Origin: Embiotoca jacksoni
Taxonomy: Eukaryota; Chordata; Actinopteri; Embiotocidae
Direction: 5' to 3'
Assembly (NCBI GenBank): GCA_022577435.1
Contig: JAKOON010000013.1
Span: forward strand, 18,122,012-18,186,011
Length of the DNA stretch: 64,000 nt
Part shown: piece after piece, positions 12,601-24,600 of the stretch
How positions within the stretch are numbered: the first letter of the stretch is position 1
Layout: each line of letters starts with the position of its first letter
The notes under the pieces: model-generated
The model's input: only the letters and a program-made list of their open reading frames with translations
What the model was told of the DNA's origin: nothing
Database searches by the model: none
Translations under genes and position numbers: made by a program

Positions 12601-15600
12601 CTGATAGTTTGTGTTATCAACAGGTACTGAGATTAAAAATGTCAGCACATAGTAAAGTACTTGTTCTGGCTTTTGCTCTTGATGAAGGTAAGACTGAAGC
12701 TCACAGGAAGAGAGGATGCACTCACCAGTCTATGTGGGTGTGCCAGGCAACATTTCGACAAGTACTATTGTTTGGTTCAAGAGCTAAAGTTGGACGTCTC
12801 CCCATTTGTCTGAGGTATGTGCAGATATGCTATGATGTTGGGTCTTTGTGGCATTTGTCTCACCTCTGCTTCACTGTAATTTGGATGGCTGAAGTGATAG
12901 TGATGACGAAAGTTGAACATTTTTCAACTCTCGGCAAATGGTAAAAAATTCCCAACGTACGTGGGTAAAAACGTTCAGCGCCTCGTTAAGCTGCTCCCAT
13001 TGACAACCATGTTAAACATACACTGAGCTCAGAGAAAAAGGCTTTGGTGGACAAGGCCCCTTAAAGTGCTACACCATTGAGGGCCACTGGCTCCAAAAAC
13101 CCTCTGGCTCCATAGACTCCCATTTAAAAAGTGTCAACTTCTATCAGGAAATACTGAGTCAATATTTTTTTTCCATAAATCATAATAGTGTCATTCGCTA
13201 AATTCCCTCCCTCTGATTAGTGTTCTGTAGCCTGGCTCTGCCAAACTATTGCTTCAGTCTGTGAATATAGTCTGGAAACCCTGCTTGCATTAACGTTTGC
13301 CCAGCCACCCTGAAGGCCGGAGAGACTTGTGTCATTGTTTAAGTGTGATGACGATATGGCGCTGAGCATTTTTTCCTCAATTATGTTGCAATTGGAGTTG
13401 ATTTCAGCGCATATGGTAATCAATCTTGATTGGCATTGAAAAAGGCTGCTTCAATTGTTTCAAAACTAACCCGAGGTCTCCGCCCAGTAGGATGAAATGA
13501 CTGGACATGGAGCAGACTGGACCGTGACAAGACTCATCTATTCATGCATCAAATTTGTAGTTGGTTGCCGGAATACCTGGCGGACATATTGTCCTCAGGT
13601 TCTCAGTGAGATCCCACCCTCGCTCCTCCCCAGCTAGTCCAAATATGGTCACTTCTGACCAAGATGAAGCCGGCCAAAATGCCAGACTTAAGAGTTCATA
13701 AACTAATGGTTGGGTTACTTCTTGGGTAAGCTGAGTAGAACATACAGAAGCTGGCCAGTTGTACTGGTACAACCATGAGTAACCTCTACCACCCATGGCT
13801 CCTATGTCAGTACATACATTCTACAGCCTATAGGCGATGCTAATGTGTCTTGCGGTTTGCTGTGGATGTGTTGGTAGAGGAATGGGTTCAAACAGACTAA
13901 CACAGGGGTGACAGGGTGGCTTCAAATGAAGGACTCAAACCCTGTAGGGGAATTCGCCCCTTCAGATCCTGTTTCATGACAAAGCCTCCCTGCAGACCTC
14001 CTTTCCCATCTGCTTCCTCTTCTTCCCAATCTCCAATGCACATAAGGCATCAGCCCAGGCAGCACTTGCACAATTCACAACAGATTAATTCAGTTGAAAA
14101 TAACCCCTGCAGAGAGCTGAGTAACACTCTCCGTGGACCCCCTTCTCCCTCTCCTTCTTCCAATCTCCCTCCCACTCAGCAGTTACACTCAACTCCAACC
14201 CACTTCTCACTCTTATTTCATTGAGTCATTCCTCGTTCCCCAGACTCCATCCACTGGCCTCCTCTGTGCCACACAAGTCCCCAAGGCCATCGGAACGCCA
14301 TAACATACGGGCATCACAAAGGAGTGCATCGTGTGTGTTCTGTAATCACACAGGGAGCAATTTGATTGAATATTCCTCATTCAGTGGTATGTAGAGATCA
14401 GCTGAACAAAGTGGGGATTTGATAAGGCCTGTTCTTTGTTAAACATGCCCCCAAACTGGCAACATAATGGTTCCCCACCGCATTTTTAATCAGATGAGCT
14501 TTCGTCATTCTGTTGCATAGACTGTCATATTACGAGATAGGTTTTTCCCCATGTTCAATTAATCAATTTAATAAAACAAAGCATTTAATCAGACTTATAT
14601 AATACATTAAATGGTAGAATTCCCCTTTGAGGGATTGCCCCAAATTGTGCAGATTATATCATCATCATGGATGTATGAGGATGAGTTATTCAGCACTCCA
14701 TATGAGATAAAGTAATAACTCAGTTGACCTTCAAGGTCAGAGAATCAATCTCATTCATATTCAAATGACAACTAATGACATTTGTGTCTCCATTCATTGC
14801 ACCAGATCAAATGGAAACCAAAGAAATTGGTTTCTTTTCTCTCCATGCAGGGCTGAAGTTCCAGTGCTGGATGATTTCTAGCGCAGAGTACCCTCGTGAC
14901 TTCCTCAGTACAGTAGGCCGTTAAGTGAGAGGAGGCATCCATTGTGCTGTGTGTTGGGGGAGGGAACAAGTAAAAGCATATGGCATTAGCTCAATCTTCA
15001 AGGTGCTCTAGAAGCGTTAGATTCACACTGGATGCTTCGCCTGTCAAATTGTATTAAATGTATTTTTTTCTTCTTCTGCAGAGAATATTCTTTCTTTTTT
15101 TTCTTCTTTTTTGCCACTGTGAAATGGGATTTGAGGAAAGTCGTTGCTGCTCTCACATACAGAGATTATTCACTTGCTCATCAGGGACTTTCGAGGCTTC
15201 CTCAGACCCCTCAGCCAATTCACACTTGGGGATGCAGAGGCAGGCAAGCAGGCACCATGAGGAAGAAGAAGAAAAAAAAAGTCCTCCTGAGTTCATGTCG
15301 CAGCCTTGAGTGGATAAAAGCAGCTGTTTCTCCCTTTCATGCTATCCCTGGCAGTTCCCTAAGCCCCTCCACACAGGAGAATAGAAGAACTCCCTCTTGC
15401 CAAATATGGAACATTCACACTCTTCATAAGCCTGTGAATTAAGAAGAGTCTCGAAAAAATGTGACATAAGAATCATGTGACTTCATCTAAGTACTCATGT
15501 TATATGTGTATTTGTATATGGCGACTTTCATTTCAGCCTCAAACCTTAAAAAAAAAATAAGTCGGCAGAATAGTTTGTAATTAACAAGTGGAAGAAAAAA

Positions 15601-18600
15601 AAATATTGCTATGATATATTTTGTCTGGATAACAAAGATTCACACTCCTGCTTGTCTACTTTAAAGTTAAACTCCCATGTTATTAATTATTACAGATACA
15701 GATGTATAGTACAGCACTTTGCTCCTTCCATTATTCTGACTGCTTTTTCATTAATATTAAATGCGGGCCTGGAAACTTGCTCTGCTGATTATTGAAGGAG
15801 CTGAGTGAGATTTGTCAGTGAAGCACTCTATCCATCGCCCCACCAGCCAATTAAACTGAAGTATTGCTCACTGCACTATCAACTTGTCATGCCCTTTTAT
15901 ATCCACACAGCATTCAATCAAATACAGCACCGGCACAATCAGAAATTAGCCAGTACCCCGAATGATACAGTGCATTAACTGGATATTCAGTTTTATAGCA
16001 CATTTGTGTGTTAAAGGTTCTGTGTGATGGATTTAAGGGGATCTATTGGCAGAAATGGAATATAATTTTGATAATTATGTTTTTATTAGTGTATTATCAC
16101 CTGAAATGAACCCCTCTGTCAGGAGTCCAGTTTTTTCCTCCGTTTTTGCCCCCGATCACCTCTCCTCCTGTGTCCCCTCAGTCCCCTGTCTTTGTCTGTG
16201 GCCACGCCCCTCACCGCCTGTGGCCACGCCCCTCACCGGTCCCAGCAGATGCAGCCACTCACCCCTGATCACCACCTGCAGGTGTGCTGCATCTCCCTGA
16301 TCACCTCCCCAGACTATATGTACCCTGCCCCTGCACTACTCTGGTGGTCGGTTCATTTTTGTTAGCCACCCGTCCGTCCTCCGTCAGCTCTCCGTCAGCT
16401 CTCCGTCAGTCCCGTTCCTCCGGCCTCTGTGCCTCCTGTGGATATTCCCGGTCAAAGTCACCAGTCGGTGGAGTTGCCCTCCCGGCTCGGAAGATTGTTG
16501 ACGCCGTCCTTTCCGCTGGTCTGCCGGCTGCCCTGTCAGCCGTGTCCCCCTGGAGCTGTCGGTCGAGTTGCCCTCCCGACTGGAAGTAAGTGGACCCGAG
16601 AGGTGCCACCTTTTGGTTTGTTGTTTTTGTTTTTTGTTTATTACAAATAAAGACTGTACTTTGGAACTTATACGTCGAGTCTGTGAGCTTGCATTTGGGT
16701 CCTGGAAAAACACCCACCAGATAACACCCTCACATCTAAATAAGAGCTGTGTCTTAGTTTGGGTTCTTTTGTTTGTACACTTATAAGTTAGTACACCTAC
16801 TCCTGTAGTGCATGAATTTGGACCATGTGGTGTTGTCTCAAAACAAACACTACCATTCTGCACTCACGCCAGATGACCGTAACATTTGAATACATTGCCC
16901 ACAACCATATCTGCCAGCTTGTTTTTTTTTTTTTTCCAAATTATTAACATGTTTTCATGCCCTCTTTCACAATAAACACACTGATGGCTTCTATCCAACA
17001 GCAATATAGTGGTGCAAAACAAACACTTTTGTGTGGATGTGTACAACTTATAGCTATATGGCATGACGTTCTTCAACAGCTGCAACTTCCTCAGCTTCCT
17101 TGGGTACCGCAGTTTGAAAGAAGGTTGGTGGTCCCACCCTTTGTGGTATGCGTAGCCTTGAAAGCTGCTGGCTGAAAATTACACCACATTACACACACAT
17201 TTTTCCATACTTGTTGTTAGTGTGAGTGTACTTATGCACTCAAAATATTAAGTGTAAGTATGTAAGTATGCAATTTCTGACACATCCAGGGAGAAGGTCC
17301 TCTTTCATGGTTCTACAGTGGCCCAGAAGGGACAAACCAAACACTGGCACTGGAAAGGGCCTTTAGGGAGTTTCACATCCTCCACAGGTTCTCCTACATG
17401 CTTGTACGGGAGGTGGGTATTCAAATGGGTACAAGCTGCGACTAAACCCTACACACTTCTCCTGTCTTTATGTTGCTAATGTACAGATTGCCGCTTTGAT
17501 ACAGCACTGCTCTCCAGAGGCAATTTATTCCACAGTTGTGAAGTTTTATGTTTGAAGGGGTATTTTCTTTGTGTAAATAGTAAGAATAAATGACTGTGCT
17601 GGTAAACATGCATTTTTTACAAAAGAGAAAATACAGACACGTCGGGCTGTCGACAACATACAGTACATGACTTGATGAAGTGGATTTCAACCAAATGTTT
17701 TTGTTCTTCAGTGAGTTTTTGAGATGGATTAAAAGAAGCTTTTGTGAGCCTGCTGTGAGACAAATCTAGCAGGCTGTGGGGAGCCCTGATGGCCTGCTTT
17801 CACTCCGATGTTCATAACTCCAAACTCTCACTCACCTCTCTCTCTACATTCGTAGCGAGATAGCACTCTGAGAATCTGCCATGAGTAACTGATTGAATGT
17901 CTGCTGCGTCTCCTGAGAGGGCTCTGCCCTGGCGGGTTGCTGGCAGTCGTACAGGTGAGAGGTCCTTTACTCTTTGCTTTAATGCAAAAGAAAATAATGC
18001 CCAGTGCAGGGAACTAATGCAATTTCCTCTGACTGTGAAAACACTGATGCAAATTTGAATATCTCTTCGGAAAAAGGATTACCTGACAGTCCAATTTCCA
18101 AAGAGCCATACATCATGTAGTTCGTTAATGATGTCAAAAAACACAGCATGAAAATTGACTGATCTGAGATTGAATTCTGTCTGTTTTAATTAGAGAGAGT
18201 GTGACATCCACAACATTGCCGTCTTTAAGAAGACTTGCAGAGGGGATTCATGAGTAGTCAAGCATTTCATCCAAGTTCTGCCTTCTCATTTAGTACAAAC
18301 ATGAGGAATGTCTTTTGTTTTCAGTTATAAGGAGCAACTACAGGACAATATTGCTGGTGCCTTGAAGAGTTTGCAGCTTGTCATTTGTTTATTATAAAAA
18401 TGTTTTTTTTCTTTTTTTATGGTCAGATTAGGGGATTACAGATCTATAGTTTTTGCTTCGATTGGTGCTTTGACCGAGAGCCAAAGAAGATACCAACCGA
18501 CATATGTTCTCATTACTGCTTGACAAATATAAATGATGGGTGCATGGGAATGACTTCATTGTTTACCCAACAGCCCAACGGATGTTTTATGTATATAAAT

Positions 18601-21600
18601 GTAGTTTTATGAATGAAAGGGAACCTGAAACAATTCATTTTCACTTGTCAGACCTTCTTTTTCCTTCTCAGTTGGTGGAAAGAGGGCTTCCTGTGCAGCA
18701 GATGTATACATGCAGATGATGATGTCACACTCACGGATGTGATTACTTTAGTATGCCTATGATGAGAACGAGTCAAATGATTAGAGGTTTAGAGGATATG
18801 AAGGACAATGTTAGTAGTCAGTCTGTTAAAAGTTGTCAAACTAAGGCAAAACTAATTGTGATCATTTTCTGAGGACAACATGAGGCTTTAGATGCATTCA
18901 AAGAAGCAACTGCCACACCCGATGCTCACTTTCACATTACCCATATTTGTCAGGTCCTGATCATGCTGATACTGTGCAGTCTGAAAATGGACTATCATTA
19001 ACTAACTAAACATCTAATCTGGTTTGTCTCATTTCATCCAATAAGTAACTGTTAACCTTGTTTGAAGAAATAGTTTGGCTTTTTTTTTTTTACATTTAAC
19101 TGCTGACAGGTAGATGAAAATATACTTGCATTCCATAATTACTAACTACTGTAATCCTATAATTCAACAAATGCAGAAAACTGCTGTACATAGAAATAAA
19201 GTAATAATTTTGTTGTGGCAAAAAAATAAATAAATATTGCAATGATTTAAGGTTTGAAAACCAACAGAATCCACTTTAAAGGTCAGAAATGATGAAATTG
19301 ATTTTATCTGATCCTGGTCATCAAAGGTGTTTTCAAAACTAAAGGCCATGAAAAAAAATGTCATTCTTTCTACTGAAACTGCTGTAAGTGAGAATCTGAA
19401 ATGTAATGACATAAAATATTTTCTGAAAGAGTCAAAATCGAAATGCAAGAAATGGACTGAAGTGTTATGTTGACATCCTGCAAAGACTGCAATCAACAAG
19501 TTGGATTTTCATCAAGGGAAATCATCAAAGATACATTTCATGGTTCTGTGGGTAATCTTTAATTACTGGTGGAAATGTTCTTGTCCATTTCAGACTCACG
19601 CCATTACTGAAGAAAAAACGGATTAGTTATGAAGAAAATGTAACCATCCAGAAAAATCCTATCAGCATGATAATTAGCTGTGTTTTTCTTTTCTTTTCAA
19701 CGCCAGATGACATAAAAAAAGGTAACTCCCTGGTTTACAGCTGAAATGGAGGAAGTGTTTAGGAATGGGAACAAGGACCGGTTTAAAGAGTCTTGAATAC
19801 AGGTTTAGCAAGGCGGTGTGAAATGTTAAACTACATATTTTTAGACACTTCAACAGCAGTTCTCAGAAAACAACTCTATGTCTAAATAGGTCTCAGACAG
19901 ATCAGCAACTTCAAACTGAACCCGTCTTCCCCCACTTAACGAACAACTCATGCCTGGCAAACAACATGAACAAGCTTTAGTGCCTGTTTGAAAGACAAAA
20001 GGACAGTCCCAATACATTCTTCCTGACTGCAACCACCCTCATTGGGCTCATCTCTGATGATGATGACACCACTTGCAGGTGGAAGATAGACAATCTGTCC
20101 CAGTGCGTCCAAAACGTATTGGAGTTTGACCCTTTAACGACAGTGGAGATGTTTATGGACCTCTGAAAGAACCCGTGCACACCCACCACCATCACCCTGT
20201 GTGACTCCTCAGTCTTACAGCTTCTTGGGCACCATCATCACCCAGGACCTCTGCCCATGGCTTCAGTATTCATCGTTGTTGTTATAGTCTGTAAACCCTG
20301 CTCGCATAAATGTTTGCACCGCCACTCTGGAGCGGACCAAGCTTCCTCATCAAGAAGGCACAACATAAATTGCCTTTCCTGTGGCAGCTGAAGTAGCCGA
20401 ACCTGCCCAAGGCAATGATGGTGCACTTCCACACTGCGATCGATGAGTCCATCCTCACCTCCTCCACCACCATCTGGGACGCTGCTGCCACTTCCAAAGG
20501 CACGGGCAGAGTGAAGCACTTCATTCGCTGTGCTAAGAAGATGATTGGGTGTAACCTGCCAGTCCTCAAGTACCTGGACGCCTTCAGGAAACAGAGGCGA
20601 GCAGGGAAGATCACAGCAAACCCAGACCCCTCCCACCCCTAACATGAACTTCTTCAATCACTCCCCTCCAGCAAGAGTCTGACATCGATCTTCACCAAAA
20701 GCTCACAACGCAAAAGCAGTTTCTCCTTCATTCACAAGGTCCGTGTCTGACTCTACACATCACATACATTTGGACCCTATGCAATTAGTATTAGTCTTTG
20801 TCTTATTACTTGCACATTACTTATGTATACATTTGGATTTGTACATATTTTTTTACCTATTCTTTATCTAGTAATGTAAAGCTACTTTTTTTTTTTTCAT
20901 CATTATGCACCAGAACACCAAGACAAATTCCTTGTATGTGAAAACCTAATTGTCAGTAAATCTGATTTAGATTCTGAATAAAAAATAAAATAAAAGCTTA
21001 ATAGAGCTGATTTGCCAAAATTGTGATGCAAAACACAAGTGAGCATGTTGCATGTCTAAAAATCATTATTGCCAAGACAGTAAAATATGAAGACCAACCA
21101 CACACTGAAGTTCCCTTACAGTTGTCCAGGTTGAAAAGCACCGCCAGCACCACGACCACATTTAATTAAAAGGCAAATTAAAGGCTGTCAGAAGTAACTC
21201 GAGCTGCTGACAAAGAACATAAGAGCAGAGAAAAAGTTGGCCCACAGATTTGACACATCAGGTTCCTCAGATGTCATGTAAAATCAGATCTCCGGGGTGA
21301 ACAGGAGTTAGTCAAGCGGCACTTAATAGAGTTTGTTCAAGAGTTAACCCTGCAGCAACATCCGTCTAATTACTGCTTAACAAAAAAGCCACCAACCTTC
21401 TATCATTATGCAGATTGCTTTTGTAAGTCAGGGTTTTACAATGATTCATTTTTTGTTTTCACATGTATATTTTTTCTTTTCAGTTTTGATGGATTGTTTA
21501 TGGTGGAAGAAATGCAGTTACATGCTGCATTAAGTCAGCACAAACACTCAGTGAACTGTGAATAATTTACATTTGGATAAAGACTTTGAAGGGATTGAAC

Positions 21601-24600
21601 GCTTAATGACACTTTGTTGCACGAGTGATTAGTCATCCCAAATGCACCTGAACACCTGGAAAAATATTTTGTCACGAAAGTGGAAAATGTGGATCATTAT
21701 AATAAATTCAGCCAAGTCTGATTTTGTGGGGAAAAGTGGAAACTGCATTTAACAAAGGAGTTATTCCTAATGTGTGATCTAAACTCTGATTTCCCTAATG
21801 GACACCCGGTCCGGTCTATCAGCTCATTTCAAAGAAAGTCACAACTTTAACCACAGAAAGTGAAACAAAATTAGACTTCGACAGGGATGGAAACCTGCAC
21901 ACTGCAGGGAAGACACAAATTTGTGATGCCACCAGGTAAAAAGTTCACGACGGTCCCCAGGGGTTCAGTGAGTTAGAGAGCGACCGGAGGACTGATGTGA
22001 AGACAACGGCATATTGTCTTGTTAAAAGCTGAAAATACTGAAACTCAAAAGAGAGTTTAAAAGTTACTGAGGGAGGTGAACTTTGTCTACCCTCCATTGT
22101 TCCTTTCATTGTAGAGGAGCTGCAGCATTTGGAGCTGAAATCTTCTCAGAAGTGGTCTGGTGTTTTGCTTTGAAAGACATTTGTCAAAGTTCATGAATAA
22201 AAAGTTTATTCCCAACTTTAGTAAAGAAAACGTAATTCATAAAGCGTTAAAATAATGAAGTGTAATGTACTTGAAAATCTTAAATTACATTGCATCCCAG
22301 TAAAGGTTCATTAATTTATCATTTATCAATTGGAAATTAGCTTGTAAACTGTAACTTTGCACGCTTCAAAGGCAAAGAGTAGACTTACAGAAAAAACATG
22401 AATTTCACGTGTAAGATCTCGTGATCACGTGACCACATACACACATAATTGTGTATATGTGCATATGTATTTCCGCCATAGGAAATGTGATTTTAGAACA
22501 TTTAATGATATAATGTGTGAGGCCCATGTACATCCCCATGTTTAAACCTTTCTACATAATGCTATCATATTTTGCAACATGTGGTAACCATGTGTCATAC
22601 ATGGGATCACATGTGTTTCATGTGGAAAACATGGGAAACTCATGTATTTTTCTTTGTTGAATTTAGTATTCACTATCTTAAGCAGTCGCTCACATTTTCT
22701 GTCTGCTGTTTGGTGCTGGACACTTTGTGTACAGAAGGTTTTAGGGATTTTTTTCCCCCGCTGAAAACGGCAATGTTTTGGCAGGAAAACGACACTAAGG
22801 GAGCAGTGAGAGTGAAAAAATACAGTAAATCTGTTTGCGGCACAGTCAAACAATTATCTACAACTGATAATAAAGCTCTGTAAAGATAAGGGGAGCTGTA
22901 GCATAAGCTGATGATTCTCTGCAGATTCATGACTACAGACAATGCTGTTCACACCCTCACATTGTTTTCATGTTGTCATTTCATAAGAATATCAATTGCA
23001 GCCACTTTAAACTGAACAGAACCAAAGAATTTAAATCAGTAAAGTGATTTGTAATTTACAATTTCAGTGTGACTTTATATGCTCATGTTAAGTGACTCAG
23101 TAAATTTATCCGAAACCAACGAGAGGAGGTTTTGCCTCGCCTCGGCATGAAACCAACATTCATGTATGATCTGGATCGAAGAAGGAAGTCATGTGACAAA
23201 GAACAAAGAGTGATCAAGTTGGATGGAAGAAGATGGTTGGATGGAAGAAACACAGAACTCTCACCTGCATGACAAAGTAAAAGTCAATGTGAATTTCTTT
23301 TAAGCAACATATGTACATTACATAAATAATGTAACATATTTAACTTACGTAACATATGTAAACTAACTTATATGACAGATATAATGTTACTAACTTAAAA
23401 TTGCTTATTTTAACTCGTAGATCTTTTCCTATTGCTAACCAAGCATTTTTTATGCCTAAACGTAGGGCACCTTACTTTTCACGCCTAGGCGGAGTAAAAT
23501 GTGACACTGACACGGTGTTCTCTCATGGACCATCAGGCGTGATACTGGGTTGAGGCTGGCTGCGTGTTAAATCACAGTCTTTTGTTCACGTTAAAATGTT
23601 TGATAAAACTAAAAGCAATGTAATTAGTAGCGAGTGTCATTTGCTGTCGAATAATTCGGGATTTTGTTTCAATGAGTAACATGTCTTGATTGAATTGCTT
23701 AAAATTCTCATGTAGCTAGATCATTCAATGCTGAATGAAGTGTGACTGTAGGTGTTGTCAGCTTGTAAAAATCTTGAAGTTTCTCAGCTTGAACTTCCTG
23801 CGCCCTCAGATAATGATTCAATTAGAGCGTTACTTTTGAACATTATCTGGGGATCACCGGGATGTGAAATCTGTGAAGCTGTAGAGTGTGAGACAACTAA
23901 ACAATCAGTTTTCAAGAGGCTTTTAACCTTGAGGAAGCAGTTCTAGTGTACAAAGTAAACCTCTGATATCAAGTTTGGAGCCCCTGTCCGATGGGATAAG
24001 TTATCAGCTACAGTAACATCCCTCTTAATGCGAGCGTGTGCTTCTTTATTAAATCTTCTTTTAATACAACCTCTGATATTCTAAGAGCTCAAAGGAAGGC
24101 CAAAATAAGATCTCTGGTTAGTATGAATTAAGATGACACTACAAAGCAGTATCATGGTAATAAGAATGTTATCTGTGGTACCAGCTTTGCAGTCCTGTAA
24201 TTTTAAATGGACCTTGGAGCTTAGGAGGAGCTTATGTGCAGATACAGTACATGCAGTATGGGCTTAGGTCTTTCAGTTTTCCAATTAGTGAGTGAATCAC
24301 TTATTTACATTTACAAAAAACAAGTCCCATCCAAATACTGGAGTGGGTGCGTGCAGGTTACAAGTTGGCAACGTGGCTGTTGGATTTAATGCTATTTAAA
24401 AGATGGAGTGTTGACCTTTACAATTTATAGGTCAGAGATAATAGATGTTATTCACTGGCAAATGTGCACTTTTGAACTTTGGATGATTTATATCTTTCCC
24501 TTCTGTCACATATGTGCAGCCAAATGATGCCAACTTAGAATTCAACATTTTCTGTTGAATTACTTTGAACAGTATTTAGAAGAGAGTTCAAAGACGAAGT

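Noticed and set aside
12477..12944. 155-codon plus-strand frame as a possible single-exon gene
   Set aside because: No recognised domain, no promoter or splice support. It sits next to composite repeats, so it is listed only as a possible transposon remnant.
16384..16863. 159-codon minus-strand frame
   Set aside because: Most of it overlaps the solo LTR in GC-rich sequence and crosses its boundary into unrelated DNA.
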